NCBI GenBank assembly: GCA_965215755.1
Contig: OZ244119.1
Coordinates: 3,906,001 to 3,970,000, forward strand
Reading direction: 5' to 3'
DNA: 64,000 nt
Source of the DNA: Tectiglobus sp965215755
GTDB lineage: Bacteria; Pseudomonadota; Alphaproteobacteria; Rhizobiales; Hyphomicrobiaceae
Below, piece by piece: positions 25,899 to 35,476 of this stretch (the first letter of the stretch is position 1; every line of letters begins with the position of its first letter). A program made the translations under genes and the position numbers. The notes below the pieces were generated by a model. The model searched no databases. It saw only the letters and a list, made by a program, of their open reading frames with translations, and was not told the origin of the DNA.

Positions 25899-26330
25899 AT
25901 GACTGCAAGTTACCAACATACCCAGAAGGGTTATGTCATCTTGAACGTCTTCGCCATTGTGAGCGTTCTTGTCGTCGCGGTTCAGTATTGGTCCGGAAAT
26001 CCACAGTTCGGCATTACTGCTATCATCCTCACTGCCCTCGCGATTGCTGGCTGGCTGTTTTCGTCTCTGACGGTCACAGTCACGACAAATGAACTGACAT
26101 GGCATTTCGGGCCGGGATGGTGGCGCCACTCGCAGGAGCGGGCGGATATCGTATCCGTCCGCCCTGTTCGGACGAAATGGTGGTACGGCTTCGGGATAAG
26201 GCGGATCCCTGGCGGCTGGCTCTACAATGTCTCAGGCCTGGATGCGGTCGCTATTGACCGTGAAGATGGTAAAACCGTTTTCATCGGCACTGACCAGCCA
26301 GAGCAATTGTCCAGGGCACTTGAGCCATAA
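25899..26330 (+). CDS. Small membrane protein with a PH-like C-terminal part
   Basis: The product has 143 residues. Two hydrophobic helices (about 12-31 and 37-57) are followed by a beta-rich soluble part: VTVTTNELTWHFGPGWWRHS, then VRPVRTKWWYGFGIRRIPGG, then AIDREDGKTVFIGTDQPEQL. Two N-terminal helices plus a strand-rich domain ending with a short helix resembles bacterial PH-domain (YdbT/DUF304-like) proteins. Function is unknown. It converges on gor across a hairpin at 26350-26383. The Trp-rich centre suggests membrane-surface contact, which is only an inference. Confidence 0.7.
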   Translation: MTASYQHTQKGYVILNVFAIVSVLVVAVQYWSGNPQFGITAIILTALAIAGWLFSSLTVTVTTNELTWHFGPGWWRHSQERADIVSVRPVRTKWWYGFGIRRIPGGWLYNVSGLDAVAIDREDGKTVFIGTDQPEQLSRALEP

Positions 26331-26349
26331 CAGCGTTGCTGCTTGCGAA

Positions 26350-26383
26350 TTCGGTTGGTCGGCGTTGCAGACGTCCAACCGAA
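26350..26383. terminator. Hairpin between convergent genes
   Basis: TTCGGTTGG (26350-26358) and CCAACCGAA (26375-26383) are perfect 9-bp arms around a 16-base loop, lying between the stop codons of the small membrane protein and gor. There is no clean T-tract on either side, so termination may be partial or serve as a 3' end stabiliser for both transcripts. Confidence 0.45.
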
Positions 26384-26409
26384 AACACCATATGACGAGT
26401 GAAGGATCT

Positions 26410-27780
26410 TTAACTTGGCGGTGTCCACTTTTCGCGCATCGTCACCAACTCCTCAGCCGCGCTCGGATGGAGCGCCATGGTGGCGTCGAAGTCCTGCTTG
26501 GTTGCGCCCATCCGCATCGCAATCGCTGCCATTTGGACAATCTCACCAGCATCAGCACCGATGATATGGCAGCCAACAACGCGCTGGTCAGCGCCATTGA
26601 CCAGCAATTTCATCAACATCCGCTCTTCTCGGCCAGAGATCGTGCCCTTCATTGGCCGGAAGCTGGACTTATAAATGTCGAGTTCGGGAAAGGCCTCGCG
26701 GGCCTCGTGCTCCGGCATGCCAACGGTACCGATCTCAGGCGTCGAAAAGACAGCCGTTGGGATCATCTCATAGCTCACTGTGCGGGGCGCCTTGCCAAAC
26801 ACACTGTCGGCGAAAGCATGCCCCTCACGGATTGCGACAGGTGTGAGATTGACCCGGTCCGTCACGTCGCCAACAGCGTAGATGTTGTCAACCGAGGTCT
26901 GTGACTGCTCGTTGACTTTGACTTCGCCTTTGGTTCCCAATTCCACCCCGGCGTTCTCCAAACCCAGACCGGTTGTATTCGGACTGCGGCCGATAGCAAA
27001 CATGATCTGATCAGCTTCAAGGACCTCGCCGCCGGTTATGGTGCCTGCCAAGCCAGTTTCTGACTTTTTGATATCTGTGAATATGCTCTGCGTGATGACG
27101 CGGATGCCGCGCCGTTCCATTTCGGTGGTGAGCGCATCACGCATGTCTTCATCGAAACCACGCAGGATTTTCTCGCCTCGGTAGATCAGGGTTGTCTCAG
27201 CGCCAAGACCGGCGAAGATACCTGCAAATTCCACTGCGATGTAGCCGCCGCCTGCAACAATGACCCGCTTTGGCATCTCTTCGAGATGAAAGGCCTCGTT
27301 CGATGTGATGACATGTTCAATCCCTGGGAGTTTTGGGTCGAGATTGACTGTGCCGCCGGTGGCAATCAGGATTTTGTCGGCGGTGATGGTTGAGCCGTCA
27401 CTGAGAAGTTTGATTGTGTGGCGGTCGACAACTTCAGCGCGGCTGCGATGGGCCGTGACGCCCGCGCGTTCAAGGTTGCTGAGGTAGGCGCCTTCGAGAC
27501 GGCCGATCTCCTTGTCTTTGTTGGCGATCAGTTTTGACCAGTCAAATGTCGGATTGGTTGCACTCCAGCCGAAGCCAACCGCATCTTCGAATTCATCCTT
27601 GAAACGGCTTGCGTAAACCATCAGTTTTTTCGGCACACAGCCGCGGATCACACAGGTGCCACCGTAGCGGTACTCTTCTGCCAGGCCGACACGTGCACCA
27701 TGGCCGGCAGCAATGCGGGCTGCGCGCACTCCGCCTGAACCACCCCCGATGACGAAGAGATCATAGTCGTAGTTTGCCAT
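26410..27780 (-). CDS. gor: Glutathione-disulfide reductase
   Basis: The product has 456 residues. It has the FAD-binding GGGSGGVRAARIAA at 12, the redox-active pair GGTCVIRGCVPKK (Cys43, Cys48), the NAD(P) site VAGGGYIAVEFAGIFAGLG, TVYRGE-type sequence with basic residues favouring NADPH, AVGDVTDRVNLTPVA, and the C-terminal catalytic His in ALHPSAAEELV. The spacing and VPKK sequence match glutathione reductase rather than lipoamide dehydrogenase. It keeps glutathione reduced in the cytoplasm. rpiA lies upstream on the same strand, 168 bp away, a neighbourhood common in Rhizobiales. Confidence 0.95.
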   Translation of the reverse strand: MANYDYDLFVIGGGSGGVRAARIAAGHGARVGLAEEYRYGGTCVIRGCVPKKLMVYASRFKDEFEDAVGFGWSATNPTFDWSKLIANKDKEIGRLEGAYLSNLERAGVTAHRSRAEVVDRHTIKLLSDGSTITADKILIATGGTVNLDPKLPGIEHVITSNEAFHLEEMPKRVIVAGGGYIAVEFAGIFAGLGAETTLIYRGEKILRGFDEDMRDALTTEMERRGIRVITQSIFTDIKKSETGLAGTITGGEVLEADQIMFAIGRSPNTTGLGLENAGVELGTKGEVKVNEQSQTSVDNIYAVGDVTDRVNLTPVAIREGHAFADSVFGKAPRTVSYEMIPTAVFSTPEIGTVGMPEHEAREAFPELDIYKSSFRPMKGTISGREERMLMKLLVNGADQRVVGCHIIGADAGEIVQMAAIAMRMGATKQDFDATMALHPSAAEELVTMREKWTPPS

Positions 27781-27948
27781 TTTATTGAATGCCCTTTGCG
27801 GATGGGTTGTGGCCTTTGGCGCGGATCAGATCGCCGACTGCGCCGGGTCCTGGGGAACGAATGAAATCATTGCAACATCAGCTGATGGGTCTGCCACCAG
27901 CAGCTGCAATGCTGAGAGGAGGAATTGCCGATACCGCACGCCATTCCC

Positions 27949-28659
27949 CTATGTGTGGTTTGATGGAGCAGAAATCACCTCCACCCCGTTTTCGGCGGCC
28001 ACGATGGCCGTGTTCGCAATTCCGAGAAAGAGGCCGTGATCAACAACGCCCGGAACTGTGTTTAAGCGGGCAGCCAACATCTCTGGTTCGGTTATCGCAT
28101 CAAGTGCGCAGTCCAGGATGAAATTGCCGTTATCGGTTGTGAATGGATCGCCATTGGATGATTTTCGCTGAGTGATCACGCCAGCAAGAGATAAGTCAGT
28201 GAGAATCTCGCGGATCATCGTCACAGTAGCGGTCATGCCGAACTGAACGACCTCGACGGGCAGTGGGAATTTGCCGAGCGTATCGACGAGCTTAGTGTCA
28301 TCCGCAATGACGACCATCCGGGTTGAAGCGCATGCGACAATCTTCTCTCGCAGCAGCGCACCGCCGCCGCCCTTTATGAGCCTCAGAGACCGGTCCAATT
28401 CATCGGCACCGTCGATCGTCACATCCAGCGCGGACGTCTCATCAAGTGTGGTCAACGGGATTCCGAGCTCTTCGGCCTGTTGCCGGGTGGCCTCGGATGT
28501 CGGCACAGCAATGATGTCGAAGCCCTGGGCGACTTTCTCGCCGAGCAGGTTCACGAGCTCAGCCGCTGTTGAGCCCGTCCCGAGCCCGATTGCGGTGCCC
28601 GGTTGGATGAATTCCAGAGCCCGCCGCGCAGCGGCTATCTTTCGTTGCCGCGCGTCCAT
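27949..28659 (-). CDS. rpiA: Ribose-5-phosphate isomerase A
   Basis: The product has 236 residues, the usual RpiA length, with GLGTGSTAAELVNLLGEKV at about 25, VPTSEATRQQA, the active-site DVTIDGADELD, LIKGGGGALLREKIVA, and PLPVEVVQFG. It interconverts ribose 5-phosphate and ribulose 5-phosphate in the pentose phosphate pathway. GAGGAG lies six bases before the ATG. It is divergent from gph, with 160 bp between them, and upstream of gor. Together these supply pentose phosphates and glutathione redox balance, but they are separate housekeeping functions. Confidence 0.97.
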   Translation of the reverse strand: MDARQRKIAAARRALEFIQPGTAIGLGTGSTAAELVNLLGEKVAQGFDIIAVPTSEATRQQAEELGIPLTTLDETSALDVTIDGADELDRSLRLIKGGGGALLREKIVACASTRMVVIADDTKLVDTLGKFPLPVEVVQFGMTATVTMIREILTDLSLAGVITQRKSSNGDPFTTDNGNFILDCALDAITEPEMLAARLNTVPGVVDHGLFLGIANTAIVAAENGVEVISAPSNHT

Positions 28660-28819
28660 GGCCGGCTCCTCACGTTAACTCTCGTCGATCTGGCACCGTG
28701 GGTTGGGCCATCAATGGCGGCTTTTTACACGGTCTCGGGATGCAAGTCATTGAACCTTGGGCCTCGAGATCGTAATTCTGCAGCTCGATCGTGTCACCAA
28801 TAGCCGCAATGAGAGTTCC

Positions 28820-29503
28820 ATGCCCGGACCAACTGCAAGCCCAATTGTTGTTTTTGACCTGGATGGAACGCTCCTGGATACCGCGCCGGATCTGATTACA
28901 GCTGTGAGTTCGGTCATCATCACTGCTGGCGGACATGAGGTGGACGAGGCCTGGATGCGGCCGAATGTCAGCTTCGGTGGACGCGAGATGATCCGCCGCG
29001 GGCTTGTGGCTCAGAGTATTGCGCACACCGAAGAGGAGCTTGACAGCCTGTTCCGTCAGTTTGTGGCGTTCTATTCGGAGAACATTTCAGCCAAGACGAA
29101 GCCGTTTCCCGGTTTGTTCGACGAGCTGGACCGCCTTCAAGGAAAAGGCGTCAAGCTTGCTGTATGCACCAACAAGCTTGAGGGCCTGACGTGGCCGCTG
29201 TTGGATCAAATGGAGATGACACATTGGTTTTCCGCGGTGACAGGCCGCGATACATTCCCTGTCCATAAGCCTGATCCACGGCACCTGTTGGGGGCGATTG
29301 CGCGTGCGGGCGGTGACCCGTCGCGTGCCGCGATGATCGGCGATAGCAACACGGACATCCTAACGGCACGGCGTGCAGGCATTCCCTCCGTTGCCGTCAC
29401 ATTTGGCTATACGGACGTACCGGTGACCGAACTCAACCCGGATCGGGTGATCTCACATTTCGATCAACTGAAAACAGCACTTGATGAGGTGATGCCTCTC
29501 TGA
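28820..29503 (+). CDS. gph: Phosphoglycolate phosphatase, HAD family
   Basis: From the ATG at 28820 (GAGAG four bases upstream) the product has 227 residues. HAD motifs: VVFDLDGTLLDTAPDL at about 10-25 (nucleophile Asp), VCTNK for motif II, KPDPRHLL with the motif III Lys, and MIGDSNTDILTARRAG for motif IV. The sequence fits Gph, which dephosphorylates 2-phosphoglycolate from oxidative DNA repair or RuBisCO oxygenation. An upstream start at 28757 lacks a ribosome site. It is divergent from rpiA. Confidence 0.9.
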   Translation: MPGPTASPIVVFDLDGTLLDTAPDLITAVSSVIITAGGHEVDEAWMRPNVSFGGREMIRRGLVAQSIAHTEEELDSLFRQFVAFYSENISAKTKPFPGLFDELDRLQGKGVKLAVCTNKLEGLTWPLLDQMEMTHWFSAVTGRDTFPVHKPDPRHLLGAIARAGGDPSRAAMIGDSNTDILTARRAGIPSVAVTFGYTDVPVTELNPDRVISHFDQLKTALDEVMPL

Positions 29504-29701
29504 GATCGGATGAGCCGGCTCTCGGTGAGCAGCCTCTTTGGTCAGCGCATTCAGACCCTTGGCGCTGAAGACAAGGCGTCGGCATGCCTGCCGCTTCATC
29601 CCAGGCAATCGGGCTCTCACAGGCATTGCACCGTTTTCGGGTCGACAGCGGCATGCGCCAAATTTATTGCGGTTCATTGAGCAGTTTGTGCCGGGGGGCT
29701 C

Positions 29702-30598
29702 ATGTCCATTTCACAGTGGTTTTATTTGATCTTGCTATCTGTCTTGTGGGGCGGATCCTTCTTTTTTGTTGGCGTTGCAGTGCATGACGTTCCTGCGTTC
29801 ACCCTGGTGTTTTTTCGGGTCGCACTGGCTGCCTGTTTCCTATGGCCCATCGTCGTGATTTTTCGATTGTCGCCACCGTCAACGCTACAAGCCTGGTGGC
29901 CGTTCGCCGTGATGGCCGTGCTGAACAATATCATCCCGTTCACTCTCATTACGATCGGGCAGCGAGATATCGCTAGCGGACTTGCTTCTGTTTTGAATGC
30001 CACGACTCCGCTTTGGACAGTTTTGGTTGCGCATGCGCTGACAGCAGACGAGAAGCTCACCGCCAACCGGCTGATTGGGGTTGTTGTGGGAGTGCTTGGC
30101 GTTGCCTGTCTGATGGGACCGCAGGCGATCGCCGGGCAGACATCCAGTGTGGTCGGCATGATATTCGTAATCATGGCGACTATATCATACGGCTTTGCGG
30201 GTCTGTGGGGACGGCGACTGAGAGAGACCCCGCCGCTGATGTCCGCTGCCTGCCAGCTGACGGTCTCTTCGTTATTGCTGCTGCCAGTTGCGCTCTATGT
30301 CGATCGAACGTGGCTTCTACCACTCCCGGATGCACATGTTGTATGGTCGATTGTTGGCCTCGCTGTCCTGTCGACGGCGCTCGCCTATATTGTTTTTTTC
30401 CATATCCTGAAAGTCTCCGGGCCGACGAACGCGATGCTGGTGACGCTGCTTATTCCGGTTAGCGCGATTTTGCTTGGTACTGTGGTTTTGAATGAGACTT
30501 TGCTGCCGCAGCATTTCCTGGGCGCAGCCGTTATTGGATCAGCTTTGCTGATCTTTGATGGCCGTTTGATCCGTTGGTTGACCGGTGCAGGCCGATAG
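29702..30598 (+). CDS. EamA/DMT-family transporter
   Basis: The product has 298 residues with about ten hydrophobic helices and two EamA repeats (about 5-140 and 150-290). LLSVLWGGSFFFVGVAV in helix 1 and FTLVFFRVALAACFLWP in helix 2 are the repeat-1 signature, and GLAVLSTALAYIVFFHIL with PTNAMLVTLLIPVSAILLG the repeat-2 counterpart. Members export amino acids, metabolites or drugs; the substrate is not evident. GGGGGG lies before the ATG. It converges on threonine aldolase with 31 bp between stops. The 198 bp before it holds no gene I can support. Confidence 0.9.
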   Translation: MSISQWFYLILLSVLWGGSFFFVGVAVHDVPAFTLVFFRVALAACFLWPIVVIFRLSPPSTLQAWWPFAVMAVLNNIIPFTLITIGQRDIASGLASVLNATTPLWTVLVAHALTADEKLTANRLIGVVVGVLGVACLMGPQAIAGQTSSVVGMIFVIMATISYGFAGLWGRRLRETPPLMSAACQLTVSSLLLLPVALYVDRTWLLPLPDAHVVWSIVGLAVLSTALAYIVFFHILKVSGPTNAMLVTLLIPVSAILLGTVVLNETLLPQHFLGAAVIGSALLIFDGRLIRWLTGAGR

Positions 30599-30629
30599 CG
30601 CAGTGCGTGTTGCTGGTTATGATCCGCGT

Positions 30630-31661
30630 TCAGCCGATCTGAGCGAGATCAGCTGTGAACGCCTCGATGGTCGCTTCTTCTGTGTCCCAGGCACACATCA
30701 GCCGGCAGCCAAGTGGTGGGAGGAACGTATAAAACGACCACCCCTGTTGGCGGAGTGCTGCTTGGACTGCCTCAGGTATCCTGGCGAACACGGCATTGGC
30801 TTCAACCGGATACATAATCTCGGCGCCGGCCTTGGTGATGAGCGCGTCCGCGAGCTGCTTTGCCATTTGGTTGGCATGGCGTGCATTGGCGAGCCAAGTG
30901 TCATTCTCGAGTAAGCCGAGCCAGGCCGACGTGACCAGGCGCATTTTGGAATTCAGATGCCCGGATTGCTTGATCCGCCATTCAAACTCGTGGGCAAGAT
31001 CCTTATTGAAGAAAATGATGCATTCGCCGACAGCGAGGCCATTCTTGACCCCACCGAAGCAGAGCACATCGACGCCGGAGCGCCAGCTCATGTCAGCTGG
31101 TGAGGCGCCTGTTGTCGCGAGGGCATTGGCGAAACGGGCTCCATCCATATGAACTTTGAGGCCGTGCGTTTGGGCTAACTCCGTGAGGGCGCGCACCTCG
31201 GCCACGGAGTAGGCGGTCCCTAGTTCGGTTGACTGGGTCAGGCTCAAGACTGATGGCTTAACATGGTGTACGCCGACAAACTTGGTTGCGAGCTCCTCCA
31301 CGGCATTCGGAGTGAGCTTGGCGGATGGTGTATCCGCAGTCATCAGCGTAGCACCACCCGACATGTAAGACGGACCGCCTGCTTCATCGATCTCGATATG
31401 GGAAAAGCCATGCGCAATGACGGCATTGTAGGATTTTGCAAGTTGCGCCAAGGCTAGCGAGTTCGCTGCGGTCCCATTGAAGACGAAAAAGACGGCAGCG
31501 TCGCACTCGAAGACATCCTGGATCTTTTGATTGGCGCGCGCTGTCCATTCGTCGTCGCCATAACCTACGGCATGGCCTGCGCTATTGGCTTGAAGGAAGC
31601 CTTCCAGGGCCTCGGGGCACATCCCGGCGTTATTGTCCGACGCAAATTGTTGTTTCTTCAT
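30630..31661 (-). CDS. ltaE: Low-specificity L-threonine aldolase
   Basis: From the ATG at 31661 the product has 343 residues; ATGs at 31670 and 31709 are also in frame. Fold type I PLP features: FASDNNAGMCPEAL at the start, GYGDDEWT, VFFVFNGTAANSLAL, HIEIDEAGGP, the PLP-contact Asp/Arg in VHMDGARFANAL, and the Schiff-base Lys in CFGGVKNGLAVGE. The enzyme cleaves L-threonine or L-allo-threonine to glycine and acetaldehyde in the cytoplasm. It converges on the DMT transporter, an amino-acid or metabolite exporter in principle, but no link is shown. Confidence 0.93.
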   Translation of the reverse strand: MKKQQFASDNNAGMCPEALEGFLQANSAGHAVGYGDDEWTARANQKIQDVFECDAAVFFVFNGTAANSLALAQLAKSYNAVIAHGFSHIEIDEAGGPSYMSGGATLMTADTPSAKLTPNAVEELATKFVGVHHVKPSVLSLTQSTELGTAYSVAEVRALTELAQTHGLKVHMDGARFANALATTGASPADMSWRSGVDVLCFGGVKNGLAVGECIIFFNKDLAHEFEWRIKQSGHLNSKMRLVTSAWLGLLENDTWLANARHANQMAKQLADALITKAGAEIMYPVEANAVFARIPEAVQAALRQQGWSFYTFLPPLGCRLMCAWDTEEATIEAFTADLAQIG

Positions 31662-31805
31662 GATATCCATACCACACGGAATTGCGGTCTCATCCAGAAG
31701 GGGAACCACCCAAACAGAAACGCCCGTTTGTAGGTTTCCGTATTGCGGTGGCTGTGCTCACAGTCGTCGGAGCTACGCACGTTGACCGAACTGATTATAG
31801 ATCAC

Positions 31806-32732
31806 CTAGGCACCCCAGGGGCGTCCACGCCAACCACCGAACGTTCCTTCGGTGCCGGATGACACGGACACAATGGTTTCGAGCGGATGCGCCTCGCTGT
31901 CAGCTTCAGGACGGATCAGGTAGAATTCAGCGTGGAGGAGGCCGTCAGCTTCCTTTCCCTCGGTCTGGATATCCTGCCCTTCTAGCGTCATCAGGGCCTG
32001 CGTCCATTCTGCAGACGAATGAAACCGGCGCTGAATGAAAGTAACGCCTTCAAGCTTCTCGACTTTAAGATCACGGCTCTCAAAATATGCGCTCAGCTCG
32101 TCGAACGGTTCAGTGCGAAGGACGAAAATGGCAAGCCAGGGTATGGGGCCATCGACGGCCTTGAAGATGCGCTCGAATGTGGTCTTGGTGACATAGCCGG
32201 CGCAACCGGTTGAGATGATCACGTCCGTGCCGGCAAGCATCTCAGCTTCTTCGGCAACAGGCTCTTCCTCCTCAAGATCGCGGGAGAACCCGTCATCCAA
32301 CAGGCGTACGGTCTTGGCATACTGAACCGGCAGCTCAGCAATGTCGAAGCCGGTGTAGTCCACATCGACCTGAGGTGGCCAGGACGCGAAGTAATTGCGA
32401 TCGAACTCGATGACACTGGTGGAACTAATCTCACCGGTATCGAGATCCCGGCAGCGGTGCGCCAGGCGGTCCATGTCCTGGGAGTATCGCAAAAGCGCTG
32501 CATTGATGCCGAAACCACAGCCAAGATCAAGCAGCTTCACGCGCCTCTGGCGTAAATCTGTTATAGCCGTGATGACGTTGCGGAAGACCGGTGCAGCCAA
32601 TTCCGGGATCCTATAGTCTAATCCGTGCAGGATACGATAATAGGCCCGAGGATCGGGCTGTTCATAGACTTGATCGTACTCGTCACGCACATCGTGCGGA
32701 CGCTCTTCAAGGTCGAATGATTGGTTACTCAT
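31806..32732 (-). CDS. SAM-dependent methyltransferase-like protein
   Basis: From the ATG at 32732 (GGGAAG five bases upstream) the product has 308 residues. The SAM-binding motif I reads VKLLDLGCGFGINAALL at about 66-82; a later DYTGFDIAELPVQYA and TDVIISTGCAGYV fit motifs II-III. An acidic insert (EEEEPVAEEAEM) and a Gly/Trp/Arg-rich tail ending GGWRGRPWGA are unusual. It is probably a small-molecule methyltransferase, substrate unknown. It lies downstream of the MMPL/RND transporter on the same strand, 166 bp away, suggesting an export-modify unit for a lipid or metabolite, which is inference. Confidence 0.8.
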   Translation of the reverse strand: MSNQSFDLEERPHDVRDEYDQVYEQPDPRAYYRILHGLDYRIPELAAPVFRNVITAITDLRQRRVKLLDLGCGFGINAALLRYSQDMDRLAHRCRDLDTGEISSTSVIEFDRNYFASWPPQVDVDYTGFDIAELPVQYAKTVRLLDDGFSRDLEEEEPVAEEAEMLAGTDVIISTGCAGYVTKTTFERIFKAVDGPIPWLAIFVLRTEPFDELSAYFESRDLKVEKLEGVTFIQRRFHSSAEWTQALMTLEGQDIQTEGKEADGLLHAEFYLIRPEADSEAHPLETIVSVSSGTEGTFGGWRGRPWGA

Positions 32733-32898
32733 CTCATCTTCCCTTTGCCCAAAAGGCCAATGAAGGAACGGGTCTGAGCCTTCTTCGATGACTGCTGGTG
32801 GGGCTGGGTTTGTTGAATGCAACTTAGCCGATAGTTCACACGGCCACAATCTGCGGCCTTTTGTGTGTGCGAGGCGCGATTGCTTGAGATGTCGTTTT

Positions 32899-35226
32899 TT
32901 AGTTCCACTGACGCGGAAACAGGCGCCGGTAAAATGCAATCGTCGCAGGCAAGATGATCAGCTGTCCGATCAGAGATGCGAACAGGCAAACAGCTGTTAG
33001 GACACCAAATAAACGGAGTGAAGGGAGATCAGAGAGCATCGTCACACCGAGACCAAGCGCGAGAACGATGGTCGTCAGAACGATCGCCGGTCCGATGTGA
33101 TGAATGCTCGCGGTGAGGGCTTCACGATAGGTTCCGCTCGGACCAAGGCGTGCCTCTTCAATGTCGTACCTGTTCAAGAAATGGATCGTCGAATCGATCG
33201 CCAGCGCAAACGCAACCGTGATTGCGATAATAGAAGCAAACTGAAGCCCGTTGCCCGACAGCCAAAGAACGGTTCCGGTCAGGAAAATCGGAAACAACGA
33301 TGGAAGGACGCTCGCAAAGCCTGCCAGCACGGAGCGCAGAGCAATCCCGAGAAAGATAAAAATTACGAACATATCGCCGATCAGACCCCAGTTGAGTTCA
33401 CCGATCAACTTGGCCGAGTTGCGCGCTGCGATCGCCGAAAGCCCCGTCACGGATATGCTGTAGCCCGGGTTTGCCTCACGCACAGGCTGCAGTGCCGTGT
33501 CGATGGTTTCGACGACGGGCAGAATTTCGCTCGCGTTAATGTCCGGGAGGCGCCCAGTTACAAGCACGGCCTTCTGATCTTCCGCAATAAACCGCAATTG
33601 CAGATGTGTCGGGAGAATTTTGACGTAGCTTTCGACTGTGCCGGGGCTAGCATCACCAGCATCCTGGAGCCACCGGCGCAAGCTCTCGATTGACCAGACA
33701 TTTCCCAGTCCGGCGCGCTTTTCAAGCACGCTATGTGCAGCGGCAATCACATCGAGGGTCTTGGGGTCATAAAGGGTTTGGTCGCCCTTCCACTCTATCA
33801 TCACATGGACAGGATTGGCGCCGGTCAGCTTCTTATCCAGGCGCGCCGTTGCTGCGAGAGCTTGTTCCTTGTCAGGGACCTGATCGGCCAGCCGGTACTT
33901 TGGTTCAAGTTGCAGATAGACAAGACCCGTTGCGATCACACCTGCCACGCCAAGTAAGAACCAGCCGGTTGGCCGCGCGGCTACACTGTTTGCGATCGTC
34001 TCCGTCGCTGACTTCAGGAGGACCATGGCACCGTTGTCATCAGCTTCCGCGGTTTGCGGGCGATTTGGCTCTGGGCGGATGAAAAAGACTGCCAGCGTTG
34101 GAACGACCGTTGCCACCGCGAGATAGGAGATTCCAACCGCCAGCATAGCGGCGATTCCGAAGGTCTTGATCAGGGCGGACTCGGCCAATGAGAACGAGAG
34201 AAGCGCGATCGCGGCATTCATGGCTGTCAGCAGGCAAGCAGGCGCCACCTCGCGCACGGCATTGCGCGCGGCAGTCAGGCGATCCATGCCAGCCAGGATG
34301 TCCCGGCGAATCGCGAACACCAGATGCATGGAGTCTGAAAAGCCTGCCACGAGGATCAGCGGGGTCAGAACATTGATGAAAAGGTTCAGTCGGAAATCCA
34401 GACCACCGACGACACCAAGGGTCCATAAGATCGCGATACTGGGTCCCAACACGGCCAACAGCGTCAATGACAGGCGCCGGAAGAACAAAAACGCCGTGAT
34501 GGCACCAAGAAGGAAACCCAGGCCGTTGTAGACTAGGCGATCGCGTTCAACGGCGTTGCGGATTTCGAGCTGCATCACCGGAGCACCGGTCAACTTGACC
34601 TGCAAGCCGCTGCCTTCCAGAGCGGCCTCGGCGTCCTTCCGAATGTTGGTGATCAGACTTCGCGAGCCATTGGCCTCAAGCACTTTGCGGTCGAGCGCCA
34701 TGACAATAAGGCCAAGTCGCCCATCATCTGAAAGGAATTTACCCTTGACGATCTCGTTTTCGCGCAAGGCTTTGACGATGGCCTGAAACTTGTCTTCACT
34801 TTCCGGCAGATCATCCGGCACAATCGGGGCGGCATAACCGGTTTCATCAGGCTGCCCGCGGGCTGAGAGCATGGAAACCAGACCGTCTACCCCATCTGCC
34901 AATTGCAGATCGACTGCCACATTGGCAAATGCCTTTAAACCTTCTCGGGTAAGGAGAGCCTCGCCTTCAATGACTGCAAGGACATCATGCTCACTCGATG
35001 GAAAGCGCTTGTCGATGGCTTCGTACTGGCGGAATTCCTTGGTATCCGTGCGGAAGAGTTCGGACAGCGAATCATCCACGCGGAGATTCATGACGCCGAA
35101 AACGGCTGCAACACACAGCGCGAGGATCATCAGCAGTGCAAGCTTGGGTGCGCGCAGCGCGATAAGCCCTAGCTTTTCCAGGCCGAATGTGAACCGGAAC
35201 CGTCGTTCCTCGTTGTTTCCGCTCAT
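32899..35226 (-). CDS. MMPL/RND-family transporter
   Basis: The product has 775 residues and about twelve transmembrane helices in the RND order: helix 1 at about 25-45, a large periplasmic loop, a five-helix bundle (about 220-370), helix 7 at about 405-425, a second loop, and the final bundle (about 620-765). Segments LVAGFSDSMHLVFAIRRDI and FALAIDSTIHFLNRYD are the paired helix-4/10 sequences of MMPL proteins, with Asp residues for proton coupling. Relatives export lipids such as hopanoids or glycolipids. No membrane-fusion or outer-membrane partner is adjacent. It shares strand with the downstream methyltransferase. Confidence 0.92.
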   Translation of the reverse strand: MSGNNEERRFRFTFGLEKLGLIALRAPKLALLMILALCVAAVFGVMNLRVDDSLSELFRTDTKEFRQYEAIDKRFPSSEHDVLAVIEGEALLTREGLKAFANVAVDLQLADGVDGLVSMLSARGQPDETGYAAPIVPDDLPESEDKFQAIVKALRENEIVKGKFLSDDGRLGLIVMALDRKVLEANGSRSLITNIRKDAEAALEGSGLQVKLTGAPVMQLEIRNAVERDRLVYNGLGFLLGAITAFLFFRRLSLTLLAVLGPSIAILWTLGVVGGLDFRLNLFINVLTPLILVAGFSDSMHLVFAIRRDILAGMDRLTAARNAVREVAPACLLTAMNAAIALLSFSLAESALIKTFGIAAMLAVGISYLAVATVVPTLAVFFIRPEPNRPQTAEADDNGAMVLLKSATETIANSVAARPTGWFLLGVAGVIATGLVYLQLEPKYRLADQVPDKEQALAATARLDKKLTGANPVHVMIEWKGDQTLYDPKTLDVIAAAHSVLEKRAGLGNVWSIESLRRWLQDAGDASPGTVESYVKILPTHLQLRFIAEDQKAVLVTGRLPDINASEILPVVETIDTALQPVREANPGYSISVTGLSAIAARNSAKLIGELNWGLIGDMFVIFIFLGIALRSVLAGFASVLPSLFPIFLTGTVLWLSGNGLQFASIIAITVAFALAIDSTIHFLNRYDIEEARLGPSGTYREALTASIHHIGPAIVLTTIVLALGLGVTMLSDLPSLRLFGVLTAVCLFASLIGQLIILPATIAFYRRLFPRQWN

Positions 35227-35476
35227 GAAACCGTGGCTTGCTGATTATTGGGACGAATGAATAGACTCGAATAACTGTTTGAACGGTACGAATATGACAA
35301 GAGGGATGCAAACGTGGGCGCAGAAATACAACGCGCACGATAAAACTTCTTGATTTCGGCTGGCTGACTTGTCACATGCGCCCTAAGCAATTGCAGCTCA
35401 AAGCGGTCCTCGGTGGTCAATTCGGCGATTTGCCGGGCATGCAATGATACCGGCTTAAACGGAAAGGTCTGATTTC

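Noticed and set aside
29504..29701. A possible small gene or RNA between gph and the DMT transporter
   Set aside because: A 74-residue minus-strand frame overlaps gph and has no ribosome site; GAGCCGGCTC at 29512 is a palindrome without a T-tract. I found no tRNA or SRP-type fold.
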